From: JBJHBP01 sp050485645
Lineage (GTDB): Bacteria > Pseudomonadota > Gammaproteobacteria > Steroidobacterales > Rariloculaceae
NCBI GenBank assembly: GCA_050485645.1
Contig: JBJHBT010000004.1
Location: 1-64,000, forward strand
Length of the DNA: 64,000 nucleotides
Reading direction: 5' to 3'
Below, piece by piece: positions 33,209 to 42,009 of the stretch. Position 1 is the stretch's first letter; each line of letters begins with the position of its first letter. A program made the translations under genes and the position numbers. The notes below the pieces were generated by a model. It saw nothing but the letters and a program-made list of their open reading frames with translations. It had not been told where the DNA came from and made no database searches.

Positions 33209-34455
33209 AGTGTGTAGTCCAGGGACAGCCAGAATTTGTCGACGTCCGTGCCGAAGCCGCGCGTCGAGTAGCGGGCGTACTTCAGCCCCACGGCGATGCG
33301 CTCGGCACGCGCGGTCAGCGACAGATCGGATTCGCGTCCGTAGCGCGCGCCACCGCGGGCCGCGTCGAACTGACGCAGGGCGGCCACGGCGTTGATGGTG
33401 TGGAACGGGCCACTGATGCCGCGTGTGTATCCCAGGCGCAGGTAGCGATCGACAATGCCGTCGGGCGGTGTGTCGAGAAACAGGTCGGCCCAGCCGAGAA
33501 ACGCGTGCAGCGTGGCCAGTGGTGTGGTGAATGCCCGCTGGCCGCTGCCGTTCAGCCTTTCCTGTCCGAGCGCGGCGGCGTACGCACCGCGCGTGACACC
33601 GCCTTCGAGCAGCGAGTACGACGCCCGATACGAGAACGGGTTGTGCCCGCCATCGCGCTGCGTGGCCCAGGCGACGGCGTAGTTTACATTGATGCGGTTC
33701 AGCGGGCGGGCGCCGGCGAGCTTCGCACCGACGGTGTTCGATGAACTGGCGGCGGCGTCGCGGGTGTCGACGTGGTAGCCGAACACGGTGAGTCGTCCCG
33801 CTGCCAGCGTGCGTGCGGCCTGTGCAAGCACGAAGTCGCCTCGCCAGCGGCCGGCCGGTGACCGCGGACCGAATACGCGGTTGACCTGATTGGCATAGCT
33901 GAAGTCCAGCGCCCAGTCCGCTGCCGACCACTGCGCGCGCAGTGCATCGAACGTCTGTTCCTTCTGTCGCCAGCCGACATTGCCGACGAAACGCGCATCA
34001 TCGAGCACGATGCGCTGACGTCCCAGCGTCAGCCGCGTGCCCGGCAGCGATGTGTTGGTCAGTGCGAAGCGATTGATCGCGGTGTAGCCGGCCGGGTCCG
34101 CCACCACCGGATACGTCGTGTTGCCGTTGACGGTGCTGTTGTAGTCGCCGACCAGCTCCTCGATCCACACACCTTCGGCCAGCAGCGAGGTGTCGTGCCA
34201 TGCCGCGGTTTCAAGGCCCAGGCGCACGCGGCTGGTGAGCGCATCGGCGGTGCGGGTGAAGGCATCGTGGCTGACGCGTTCATGGCGCAGCCGCCAGTCG
34301 AAGATCAGATCGGAGCCTCGCAGCGCCTGTTCCGGCGTCTGCCCGCCCGGCGTCTGTGCCGACCAACCGCAGATGGCGCACAGCGCGACAACCCGGATCC
34401 CGCTGCGCAATGCCCCGGCACGCATGATCCGGTTACACATGATTCCGATTCGCAT
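33205..34455 (-). CDS. Alginate-export-type outer-membrane porin in the nitrate operon
   Basis: 416 residues from the ATG at 34455, which has GGGAGG upstream and gives a signal peptide (residues about 1-35). The mature protein is a chain of alternating amphipathic strands with aromatic girdle residues and ends in FWLSLDYTL, a typical beta-barrel C-terminus. The LRHERVSHDAF..ADALTSRVRLGLET start and the LTLGRQRIVLDDARFVGNVGWRQ segment match the alginate-export (Alginate_exp) family. Its place between nrtCD and nirB, with a 4-bp overlap to nirB, suggests it serves nitrate or nitrite passage across the outer membrane rather than alginate. That role is inferred from context only. Confidence 0.82.
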   Translation of the reverse strand: MRIGIMCNRIMRAGALRSGIRVVALCAICGWSAQTPGGQTPEQALRGSDLIFDWRLRHERVSHDAFTRTADALTSRVRLGLETAAWHDTSLLAEGVWIEELVGDYNSTVNGNTTYPVVADPAGYTAINRFALTNTSLPGTRLTLGRQRIVLDDARFVGNVGWRQKEQTFDALRAQWSAADWALDFSYANQVNRVFGPRSPAGRWRGDFVLAQAARTLAAGRLTVFGYHVDTRDAAASSSNTVGAKLAGARPLNRINVNYAVAWATQRDGGHNPFSYRASYSLLEGGVTRGAYAAALGQERLNGSGQRAFTTPLATLHAFLGWADLFLDTPPDGIVDRYLRLGYTRGISGPFHTINAVAALRQFDAARGGARYGRESDLSLTARAERIAVGLKYARYSTRGFGTDVDKFWLSLDYTL

Positions 34456-34483
34456 GTTCAGACCTCCCTGTTGATTACCGTGG

Positions 34484-36208
34484 TCAGGCGGCCGCCGCGG
34501 TGCCCGTGGCTGTTGCGGCCGGCGTGTCGGCTGCGGCGTGTTCGTCGCAGTCGGCGAGAAAGTCCAGCACTTCCTGCCGGTAGGCGTAGTAGTCCGGGTG
34601 TTCGAGCAGCGCCTTGCGGCTGCGCGGGCGCGGCAGATCCACTTGCATGATCCTGCCAACGCGCGCGTTCGGACCGTTGGTCATCATGACGACACGATCG
34701 GCAAGCAATATCGCCTCGTCGACATCGTGAGTGACGCAGATCGCGGTGACCCGGGTGCGTGTCCACACCTCCATCAGCAGTTCCTGCAGCTCCCAGCGTG
34801 TCAGGGAGTCCAGCATGCCGAAGGGCTCATCCAGCAGCAGCAGCTTCGGATTGAGTGCAAAGGCACGCGCAAGGCCGACACGCTGTTTCATGCCGTTGGA
34901 GAGGTCGCTGGCCGGCTTGTGCAGATCGGCACCCAGTCCCACCCGTGTAAGGTAGTAGCGGACGATGTCCTCACGCTCGGCGCACTCAGCCTGGGGATAG
35001 ACGCGGTCGACGCCAAGCGCCACGTTCTGCGCGGCAGTCAGCCATGGAAACAGGCTGGGTGACTGAAACACCACGGCACGGTCTGGGCCGGCGGCATCCA
35101 CTTCACGGCCGTCGACGACGATGCCGCCGCCGGACACTTCGTTGAGTCCGGCCGCCATCGACAGCACCGTGGACTTCCCGCAGCCTGAATGCCCGATCAG
35201 CGAAATGAACTCACCTTTGTTCATGCGCAGATCGAAACCATCGACCACCGTCAGCGGCCCGTTGCGCGTGGGGTAGACCTTGCTGACGTTGAAAAACTCG
35301 ACAAAGTGATTCATCGGTCGACTGGACGCCGCCTCGAGATAGGCCCTGGGCGGCGCCGCGGGCGCGGAATTGAGCGAGATCGGTCGTACGTCGGGCAGCG
35401 CCGGCCCCGTGTCACCACCGTGGTTTACGGCGGCACTGCGCTGGGAGTCCAGCAGCTGGCGCGTCACCGTGGCGCGCAGCCTACGGAACTCGGGATCGGC
35501 GTTTACGGCATTGCGATCACGCGGGCGCGGCAGGTTTACTCTGAACTCAGGCCCGAGTCCGGCGCGGGGGCCGGGGGCCAGCGGGATGATTCGATCGGCG
35601 AGCAGAATCGCTTCGTCCACATCGTTCGTGATCAGTAGCACGGTGGTGCGCTCACGCTGGTGAATCGCCGCGAATTCGTCCTGAAGACGGGCACGGGTGA
35701 GGGCGTCCAGCGCCGACAGTGGCTCGTCGAGCAGCAGCATGCGCGGTGCCATCGCCAGTGCGCGCGCCACCGCGACACGCTGACGCATGCCACCGGACAG
35801 CTCCGCGGGTCGGCGGTCCTTCGCCGCCGTCAGTCCGACCATATCCACATAGCGGCGTACCATGGCGCGTTTCTCGGCGCGTGATGTCCTGCGCTGCACG
35901 GCGTTCACCGCCAGCGCAACATTGTCTTCAACGGTGAGCCACGGCATCAGTGCGTAACTTTGGAACACCACGCCGCGTGACGGGTCCGGGCCGGTGACCG
36001 GCCTATCGCAGAACAGCACCTGGCCGTGGCTGGGCTGCTCGAGGCCCGCCATCAGCGAGACCAGCGTGGTCTTGCCTGAGCCGGAGAACCCGACGATGGC
36101 GACAAACTCGCCTTCGTCGATGGTCAGATTGACGTTTTCCAGCACCGGTGTGCCGGTTGCTCCGTCTCCATAGGTTCTGCCGACCTGCCTGAGTTCCATC
36201 AGCGGCAT
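34484..36208 (-). CDS. Nitrate ABC transporter ATPase, two nucleotide-binding domains fused
   Basis: 574 residues holding two complete ABC ATPases. NBD1 (about 1-260): Walker A GFSGSGKTT, signature LSGGM, Walker B MLLLDEP. NBD2 (about 299-545): Walker A GHSGCGKST, signature LSNGM, Walker B LLLLDEP. A linker of about 40 residues joins them, and NBD2 begins at its own Met codon (35314), as if two genes had fused. Both look like the NrtC/NrtD/TauB/SsuB group. Cyanobacterial NrtC instead fuses an NBD to a solute-binding domain, which is absent here. It powers nitrate uptake with NrtA and NrtB encoded upstream. Confidence 0.9.
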   Translation of the reverse strand: MPLMELRQVGRTYGDGATGTPVLENVNLTIDEGEFVAIVGFSGSGKTTLVSLMAGLEQPSHGQVLFCDRPVTGPDPSRGVVFQSYALMPWLTVEDNVALAVNAVQRRTSRAEKRAMVRRYVDMVGLTAAKDRRPAELSGGMRQRVAVARALAMAPRMLLLDEPLSALDALTRARLQDEFAAIHQRERTTVLLITNDVDEAILLADRIIPLAPGPRAGLGPEFRVNLPRPRDRNAVNADPEFRRLRATVTRQLLDSQRSAAVNHGGDTGPALPDVRPISLNSAPAAPPRAYLEAASSRPMNHFVEFFNVSKVYPTRNGPLTVVDGFDLRMNKGEFISLIGHSGCGKSTVLSMAAGLNEVSGGGIVVDGREVDAAGPDRAVVFQSPSLFPWLTAAQNVALGVDRVYPQAECAEREDIVRYYLTRVGLGADLHKPASDLSNGMKQRVGLARAFALNPKLLLLDEPFGMLDSLTRWELQELLMEVWTRTRVTAICVTHDVDEAILLADRVVMMTNGPNARVGRIMQVDLPRPRSRKALLEHPDYYAYRQEVLDFLADCDEHAAADTPAATATGTAAAA

Positions 36209-36248
36209 CGTTCACTCCCTGTTGTCTGCTTCATTCGTTGCACCGCGC

Positions 36249-36304
36249 CAACGGCGAACGCCCTACGGCGATGTCCCAACGGCGACTTCCCAGCTGCGAA
36301 TTCC
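36249..36304. repeat. 14-bp tandem repeat x4
   Basis: Four consecutive degenerate 14-mers (plus strand: CAACGGCGAACGCC, CTACGGCGATGTCC, CAACGGCGACTTCC, CAGCTGCGAATTCC) fill the spacer between nrtB and the ATPase gene. The period is exact. Either slippage or an mRNA/protein-binding array is possible. Confidence 0.75.
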
Positions 36305-36376
36305 CGTTTACGCAGCGCACGGCCTCTCGTCTCCCGCTTTCCTGCCCATCGGCGTTCACTGCTCACCTGCCGCACT

Positions 36377-37456
36377 TCAGCGAGGTGCGCCGTGAGTGAC
36401 GGCTGCCTGCAATGCCACCATGACCCGGTCGAGCAGAAAGCCGATCACGCCGATGGTGAATACCGCCACCAGAATGCGTGCCAGCGATGACGAGGAGCCG
36501 TTCTGGAATTCGTCCCAGACGAACTTTCCAAGGCCCGGGTTCTGGGCGAGCATCTCGGCTGCGATCAGCACCATCCAGCCTACGCCCAGCGACAGTCGCA
36601 GGCCGGTAAACATCAGCGGCAGTGCGGATGGCAGTACGATCCGAAATACCTTGGTCGGCCAGCGCAGCTTGAGGACGCGGCCGACATTCATCAGATCACG
36701 GTCGATGCTCGCCACACCGAGCGCGGTGTTGATCAGCGTTGGCCACAGTGAACACAGCGTCACTGTGATGGCCGATGTCAGGTACGAGCGTTCGAACATC
36801 GGGTCGGAGCTCACGTACAGTGCGCTGACCACCATGGTCACGATGGGCAGCCATGCCAGCGGCGATACCGGCCTGAAAATCTGTACCAGCGGACTGATGG
36901 CCGCATTCACGGTGCGTGAGAGTCCGGCCATCACACCCAGCGGCACGGCGATCAGTGTTGCGAGCAGAAAACCCGTGAACACGGTCTTGAGGCTGGTCAT
37001 GATCTGATCGAGGTAGGTGGGGCGGCCGGTGTAGCGCCGTATGCGCACCTCCGCCTCGGGGTCTGCCGCCAGTGTTGCCGCATTGCGTTCGCGCTGGCGT
37101 TCGTAGAACGCATCACGCCGCTCACGTTCGGCGCGGTGGTCGTCGAGCAGACTGCGTGCCTCTGTCCACACCGCCACGGGGCCGGGGATGGCGCCCAGGC
37201 TGGTGTCCACGCGCGGCGCGAGTTCCGACCACAGCATCAGGAACACTGCGATCGCAAGCAGCGGTACGCCGAGCAGGTGCCACAGTTCGCGTACCTGGTC
37301 ACGCGGATTCTCGCCGATCGCCAGCCGCGCCAGCGGCGTCAGCCAGCCCAGGCCGATCGCGGACAGCTGTCGGTCGGTGCGGTTGAGTCGGTCGGCGATA
37401 CGCGCCGTCAGTCCGTTGCCTGTTGCTGCGTTCGCTGTTGCGCTGCCTGCTTCCAT
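36377..37456 (-). CDS. nrtB: Nitrate ABC transporter permease
   Basis: 359 residues. One hydrophobic segment near 65-80, a charged insert rich in Arg/Glu (about 105-145), then the five-helix binding-protein-dependent transport core (about 155-350). The EAA loop contacting the ATPase is near NVGRVLKLRWPTKVFRIVLPSA (split: NVGRVLKLRW, PTKVFRIVLPSA). It closely follows NrtB and related TauC/SsuC permeases. It forms the inner-membrane channel for nitrate with NrtA upstream (41 bp gap) and the fused ATPase downstream. Confidence 0.9.
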   Translation of the reverse strand: MEAGSATANAATGNGLTARIADRLNRTDRQLSAIGLGWLTPLARLAIGENPRDQVRELWHLLGVPLLAIAVFLMLWSELAPRVDTSLGAIPGPVAVWTEARSLLDDHRAERERRDAFYERQRERNAATLAADPEAEVRIRRYTGRPTYLDQIMTSLKTVFTGFLLATLIAVPLGVMAGLSRTVNAAISPLVQIFRPVSPLAWLPIVTMVVSALYVSSDPMFERSYLTSAITVTLCSLWPTLINTALGVASIDRDLMNVGRVLKLRWPTKVFRIVLPSALPLMFTGLRLSLGVGWMVLIAAEMLAQNPGLGKFVWDEFQNGSSSSLARILVAVFTIGVIGFLLDRVMVALQAAVTHGAPR

Positions 37457-37497
37457 CGCGCTATCTCCCGGGTCGGTTCAGTGTCGTTTGTGATTGC

Positions 37498-38946
37498 TCA
37501 GCGGCCGGCCATGGTTGCCGGTGCCGGCGCAGCAGGGGCCGCGCCGCGGGGCAACGCGGAGGTGACTTCGGTGCCTATCACACGCTGATCGCCTTTCAGC
37601 CCGATGGGGAACTGATCGAGGTAGGCGTTCGGTGCGCGGCCATCGAAGCTGATGCCGTCGATGAACTCATCCTGTGGCGGGCGGTAGCCGTCGGAGTCCC
37701 AGGGGAAATCTTCTTCGCGTGCGAGCCCTTCATCCACAAGACGGCGGGCAGCTTCCAGATATACCTCGGGCAGATAGACCGAGCGCGCCATGGTGTCGTA
37801 CCACTCATCGGACTGTGCGGTTTCAATCTGCCCCCATCGACGCATCTGCGTCAGGAACCAGATGGCGTCCGAGTAGTACGGGAAATTGGCGAAGTGCCGG
37901 AAGAACACATTGAAATCGGGCACGTCGCGCTGATCGCCGCGTTCGTATTCGAAGGTGCCTGTCATGGAGTTGGCGATCACGCGCTCGTCGGCACCGACGT
38001 ATTCGGATCGTGCCAGCATGCGTACCGCTTCGGCGCGATTGGCGTCACCGCCTTCGTCCAGCCACATGGCCGCCCTGATCAGCGCCTTCAACAGTGCAAT
38101 ATGCGTGTTCGGATTGGCCTGTGCCCACTCGTTCGTTACGCCGAGCACTTTCTCCGGGTTGTTGCGCCAGATCTCGTAGTTCGTGATGACCGGAACGCCG
38201 ATGCCCATGAATACGGCCTGCTGGTTCCACGGTTCACCGACAGCGTAGCCATGTATCGTTCCCGCCTGCATCGTGGATGGCATCTGCGGTGGCGGCGTCA
38301 CCGACAGCAGCACATCGGCCATCACCTGGCCGTTTACATCGGCGGATGAGTAGTAGCCTGGATGGATGCCGCCGGCCGCCAGCCAGTAGCGCAGTTCATA
38401 GTTGTGCGTGGACACGGGAAACACCATGCCCATGTGGAACTGCCGGCCCGTGTCGCGAAACTCATCGACGACCGGTTTCAGATAGTCGGCGTGGATCGGA
38501 TGCTGCGGGCGTCCGTCGTCCCGGCTGGGCACATGCGGCCGCATGTCATTCCAGACGTCGTTGGAAACCGTGATCGCGTTGCCGTTCAGGTCCATCGAGA
38601 ATGCGGTCACGATGTGCGCTTCGGTGCCGATGCCGATCGTTGCTCCGATGGGCTGTCCCGCCAGCATGTGCGCGCCGTCGAGCTCTCCGGTGATCACGCG
38701 GTCGAGCAGTACCTTCCAGTTCGCCTGCGGCTCCAGCGTGACGAACAGTCCTTCGTCCTCGAAATAGCCGAGTTCGTAGGCCACCGCCAGCGGCGCCATG
38801 TCGGTGAGCTTGATGAATCCCAGCCGCAGCTCGTCCTGTTCCAGCACCAGCTGTGATGCGCTGGCCGAGGTGATGCCAGCCGTCAGTGCGAGCCAGATGG
38901 CCGCGCCGACTGCCCGGTGTGTGCGTGTCGCTGTCCCTGTCGTCAT
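37498..38946 (-). CDS. nrtA: Nitrate ABC transporter substrate-binding protein
   Basis: 482 residues from the ATG at 38946 (GGGAA upstream), with a signal peptide of about 32 residues (AIWLALTAGITSASAS). The mature part has the NrtA/CmpA signatures LRLGFIKLTDMAPLAVAYELGYF, split here as LRLGFIKLTD and MAPLAVAYELGYF, then GEPWN and AVFMGIGVP. It captures nitrate in the periplasm for NrtB. It is the first gene behind the regulated leader at 39013-39153 and is clearly related to NasS encoded just upstream, which lacks a signal peptide. Confidence 0.92.
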   Translation of the reverse strand: MTTGTATRTHRAVGAAIWLALTAGITSASASQLVLEQDELRLGFIKLTDMAPLAVAYELGYFEDEGLFVTLEPQANWKVLLDRVITGELDGAHMLAGQPIGATIGIGTEAHIVTAFSMDLNGNAITVSNDVWNDMRPHVPSRDDGRPQHPIHADYLKPVVDEFRDTGRQFHMGMVFPVSTHNYELRYWLAAGGIHPGYYSSADVNGQVMADVLLSVTPPPQMPSTMQAGTIHGYAVGEPWNQQAVFMGIGVPVITNYEIWRNNPEKVLGVTNEWAQANPNTHIALLKALIRAAMWLDEGGDANRAEAVRMLARSEYVGADERVIANSMTGTFEYERGDQRDVPDFNVFFRHFANFPYYSDAIWFLTQMRRWGQIETAQSDEWYDTMARSVYLPEVYLEAARRLVDEGLAREEDFPWDSDGYRPPQDEFIDGISFDGRAPNAYLDQFPIGLKGDQRVIGTEVTSALPRGAAPAAPAPATMAGR

Positions 38947-39012
38947 GATCGTTCCCTGCCGTGTGCACTGAGTGGGTTGAATGCATCTCGCCATGCCCGG
39001 ATCCGGAAACGA

Positions 39013-39063
39013 CAACGCCGCTGCGGCGACAGCCCGAACAGGGCGCGCTCGTCAGCGGCGTTG
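39013..39063 (-). terminator. Attenuator terminator in the nas leader
   Basis: On the minus strand, an 11-bp perfect inverted repeat (CAACGCCGCTG ... CAGCGGCGTTG) encloses a GC-rich inner hairpin (GCCC/GGGC) and is followed by TCGTTT. It sits between the two-hairpin ANTAR element and the nrtA start, where a NasT-controlled terminator is expected. Confidence 0.72.
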
Positions 39064-39067
39064 CTGT

Positions 39068-39118
39068 GGGCCCGTCATTGGACCCGTCGTTTCCGATGTT
39101 CCGTGCAGCGCGTTCTGC
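39068..39118 (-). promoter_or_regulatory. Two-hexaloop ANTAR (NasT) target RNA
   Basis: On the minus strand, two hairpins with 6-nt loops lie 19 nt apart. P1 (39105-39118) is GCAG-AACGCG-CTGC, and P2 (39068-39085) is GGGTCC-AATGAC-GGGCCC. Both loops have A at position 1 and G at position 4, the defining feature of RNAs bound by ANTAR regulators. P1 can extend by two pairs past a bulged C. It starts about 10 nt after the predicted transcription start and just before the terminator. Confidence 0.8.
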
Positions 39119-39137
39119 GACTGCCTGCTGAATGCAT

Positions 39138-39153
39138 TACAAGAAGCGTGCCA
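39138..39153 (-). promoter_or_regulatory. Sigma-54 promoter of the nrtA-nasA operon
   Basis: TGGCACGCTTCTTGTA on the minus strand matches the sigma-54 consensus TGGCAC-N5-TTGCW except that the -12 GC reads GT. Start of transcription is expected near 39127. A half-site TGGTGCA (39292-39298), as bound by NtrC, lies about 140 bp upstream. This fits nitrogen control of nitrate assimilation. Confidence 0.68.
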
Positions 39154-39325
39154 GTATCGGGAATTCGCGAAGCGCGACTTCAGGTGGCGGATTCGAAAGC
39201 ATTTTTTCGTCAGGTCGTGGCGAACGCCCGCTTCTTGGCCGGTGCCCGTCTGCACACAAACGGTTCATGTTCGGGTTCGGGCGTTCAATGCTGGTGCATG
39301 GCGCTGCGCGGTCATCGCTGCGCGG

Positions 39326-40495
39326 TCAGCCCTGGCCGGCGTGCCGCGTGGCGATGAATGGTGTGGCCAGTTCGAACTGATGCAGGTAGCTGTCGAGGTC
39401 GTCCATCCATACTTCGCGTCCATCGAACGCGGTGGCATGCGCCGTCTGCGTCGAAACCTCCTCACCGCAGGCCTGAGCATACAGATCGGGTCTGAATACA
39501 CGGGCGGCGGCATCGCGGGTTGCGGCATGCGGGGCGATCTGGCCCCAGCGAAGCATCTGCGCGTGACACCACAGCGCGTCGCGGACTCGAGGCCGGTTGG
39601 CGTCCTGACGGTGAAAATAGAGAAAGTCACTGTCGCGCCCGCTGCGGCCGGCGGCCGGCGACAGCTGCCCGGCCAGTGCGGCTTCGATCAGTGCCGCGGA
39701 TATGCCCACGTACTGCGGGCGCGCCAGCGCACCGGCGAGTCTGGCGTGGTTGTGCGGGTCGTCGCACCAGGCCGCGGCGGCATCCAGTGCGCGCAGCAGG
39801 GCGGCCAGCACATCGCCTCTGGCTGTCAGAGACGATCCGACTGCCAGAACCTTTTCAGGGCTGTGCGGAAAGATCTGCGACTTCGTGACGATGACTTCAC
39901 CGAGGCCGAGGTCATCGGCCAGGCCGTTCCACGGTTCTCCGACACAGAAGCCGTCGATGTGACCGGCACGCAGACTATCCACCATCAACGGCGGCGGTAC
40001 CGTTACCAGACGAACGTCGCGATCAGGGTGTACGCCCGCGGCGGCCAACCAGTAGCGCAGGTCGTAGTTGTGGTTGGAAAACGGGAACACCATCGCGAAG
40101 GTCAGCGGCTCGGTACGATGGCGCATCACTGCTGCCAGCGCGCCGCCCCATTCAGCGGGGCCGGGCGTGACATCGCTGTCCAGCTGTGCCCTGAGCTCTT
40201 CGGCCAGCGCCGCGGATACGGTGAACGCGTTGCCACCGCGGCTGAGTACGAACGGCACGCTGCAGTCCACACGCACGTGACCGGCCCCCAGTGCGGTCGC
40301 AACCGGCAGCGGCGCCAGTGCATGCGCGCAGTCCACATAGCCCAGGTTCAGATGGTCACGCACGCTGGCCCAGGATGGCTTGCGGACCAGTTGCAGGTCC
40401 AGCCCCTGCATGCGTGCGAACCCCATCTCGTGGGCGGCCACCAGCACGGCACTGTCGACCAGCGGCACGAAGGCGATGGCTATTTTCTGTCTCAT
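39326..40495 (-). CDS. nasS: Nitrate sensor protein (cytoplasmic NrtA-like)
   Basis: 389 residues, related to NrtA along its length (KIAIAFVPLVDSAVLVAAHEMGFARMQGL, split as KIAIAFVPLVDSAV and LVAAHEMGFARMQGL; later GEPWNGLADDLGLG) but with no signal peptide, so it stays in the cytoplasm. In NasST systems NasS holds NasT inactive and releases it when nitrate or nitrite binds. It lies 39 bp downstream of nasT and directly upstream of the controlled leader, the usual arrangement. Its end is followed by the nas promoter region. Confidence 0.92.
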   Translation of the reverse strand: MRQKIAIAFVPLVDSAVLVAAHEMGFARMQGLDLQLVRKPSWASVRDHLNLGYVDCAHALAPLPVATALGAGHVRVDCSVPFVLSRGGNAFTVSAALAEELRAQLDSDVTPGPAEWGGALAAVMRHRTEPLTFAMVFPFSNHNYDLRYWLAAAGVHPDRDVRLVTVPPPLMVDSLRAGHIDGFCVGEPWNGLADDLGLGEVIVTKSQIFPHSPEKVLAVGSSLTARGDVLAALLRALDAAAAWCDDPHNHARLAGALARPQYVGISAALIEAALAGQLSPAAGRSGRDSDFLYFHRQDANRPRVRDALWCHAQMLRWGQIAPHAATRDAAARVFRPDLYAQACGEEVSTQTAHATAFDGREVWMDDLDSYLHQFELATPFIATRHAGQG

Positions 40496-40534
40496 CAGCG
40501 GGGCTTCCGTGCGCCGCGGTCTGTCATTGTTCGC

Positions 40535-41140
40535 TCAGTCATTCCCGTTTCCCCTGTTGAACAGCGATGAAACCGACACCAGTGAACGGGCGATGTCGGC
40601 GATCTTGCGGTTCTGGTTCATGGCGGTGCGACGCAGCAGCCTGTATGCGTCGTCCTCGGACAGCTGCTGCTGCAACATCAGGATGCGCTTGGCCTGCTCC
40701 ACCAGTTTGCGTTCGTCGAGCGCGATCCGTGCTTCGTTCAGCTCCTGCTGCAGTCTGTTGAAGGCGTGGAAGCGGCTGATGGTGACATCGAGGATGGACC
40801 GTACGCGCTCGCTGCGCAGACCGTCGACGATGTATGCCGATACGCCGGCATCGATGGCAGCCGTGACGGATTCGCTGTCGGAGCGGTCGACGAACATCGC
40901 GATCGGCCGTTTCGCCCAGCGCGACACCTGGAACATCTGCTCCAGCGTGTCGCGGCTGGGGTTCTCCAGATCGATCAGGATGACGTCCGGATCGATGGCC
41001 GCTATGCGCGGCAGCAGATCGGCCATGTCGCGTATGTGGTGAACTTCCACGATACCGGCTTCACGCAGGCCGTCATCGAGAATCGCCGCGCGCATGGCGT
41101 TCTCGTCAATGACCAGAATTCGAAGAGGACGATCGTGCAT
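40535..41140 (-). CDS. nasT: ANTAR-domain transcription antiterminator
   Basis: 201 residues. The N-terminal receiver-like domain (about 5-120) keeps the central Asp (VILIDLE) but lacks the usual conserved Lys near AYIVDGL, as in other NasT proteins, in which control is by NasS binding rather than phosphorylation. The C-terminal ANTAR domain (about 135-195, RKLVEQAKRILM and DAYRLLRRTAM) binds two-hexaloop RNAs. It should prevent termination in the nrtA leader when nitrate is present. Confidence 0.93.
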   Translation of the reverse strand: MHDRPLRILVIDENAMRAAILDDGLREAGIVEVHHIRDMADLLPRIAAIDPDVILIDLENPSRDTLEQMFQVSRWAKRPIAMFVDRSDSESVTAAIDAGVSAYIVDGLRSERVRSILDVTISRFHAFNRLQQELNEARIALDERKLVEQAKRILMLQQQLSEDDAYRLLRRTAMNQNRKIADIARSLVSVSSLFNRGNGND

Positions 41141-41313
41141 GAATCAGACGTGTCGGACACAGCGGACAGGCTTGCCATGCAAGTTCCATGCACAGGCAGG
41201 GAAATGCGGACGGCAGCAGGGGTGGGTGGCCCGTTTCCGTGCGCGACGCACGATTTCCGCCCACCGTGGTGTCGGCGCGCACCGTAATGTGGCAGGGCGG
41301 CAGGCCCGGAAGT

Positions 41314-42009
41314 CTACTCTGCAGCGTCGTTGAAAAAAGCGTAGCCGATATTGCGGAAGGTGCTGATTGGCAGCGGTATCCCGGTCTGCTGATCCACCTT
41401 GGTGCGAAGCCGGCTGACGAGCGTATCCAGTCGCCGGGTATCGGGTACTTCGGTGGTGCCATAGGTGGTCCGGCACAGCGCTTCCCGGCCGATCGTTTCG
41501 CCTCTCGCCGCCAGCAGGATGGCGAGCAGCCGTGCCTCGGCGCCGGTCAGCTCGATCACCGAGCCGTCCGGGCAGCGCAGCCGTCGGGCGCTGACGTTGA
41601 GCTGCCACGCGGAATTCCGGTCGGCACCATCCAACGGCCGCAGACGTGTGACCAGCTGATCGACGGCCGCGCTCAGTTCACGCAGGTCCACGGGCTTGAC
41701 GAGGTAGGTATCGGCACCCAGTGCACGTCCTGCCACCCGGTCCTCCACCTGGCCACGTGCTGTCATCACAATGATGCCGAGGCTCAGCCCGTATCTCGCG
41801 CGCAGTGCTTTCAGGTGCTGCAGGGCATCACCGTCCGGCAGGCTCAGATCAAGCAGCAGCACGTCCCAGCGGGACTGCTCGAGTGCCGCGGCCATGTTCG
41901 CGATGCTGTTTACGCCGTGTACGTCGAAGCCATAGAGTCTGAAATAATCAACCAGCTCACTGCGAAGGTCCGCCGCGTCCTCCACCACCATCATGCGAAC
42001 GTCGTTCAT
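41314..42009 (-). CDS. OmpR-family response regulator
   Basis: 231 residues from the ATG at 42009 (ATG at 42015 is equally possible). Receiver domain at about 3-115 with acidic pair ED, phospho-acceptor in LLLDLSLPDGD and conserved Lys in VKPVD. A winged-helix DNA-binding domain follows (about 130-230; ELTGAEARLLAILL, DTRRLDTLVSRLRTKV). It is divergent from a histidine kinase whose start codon overlaps its own 5' end, so the two are almost certainly cognate. Target genes unknown; the truncated TonB receptor beyond the kinase is a possible former target. Confidence 0.9.
   Translation of the reverse strand: MNDVRMMVVEDAADLRSELVDYFRLYGFDVHGVNSIANMAAALEQSRWDVLLLDLSLPDGDALQHLKALRARYGLSLGIIVMTARGQVEDRVAGRALGADTYLVKPVDLRELSAAVDQLVTRLRPLDGADRNSAWQLNVSARRLRCPDGSVIELTGAEARLLAILLAARGETIGREALCRTTYGTTEVPDTRRLDTLVSRLRTKVDQQTGIPLPISTFRNIGYAFFNDAAE

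Noticed and set aside
41141..41200. Possible sigma-54 promoter (TGGAAC...GGCA) upstream of nasT
   Set aside because: The distance between the GG and GC elements is off by one base and the -12 box does not match, so it was not called.
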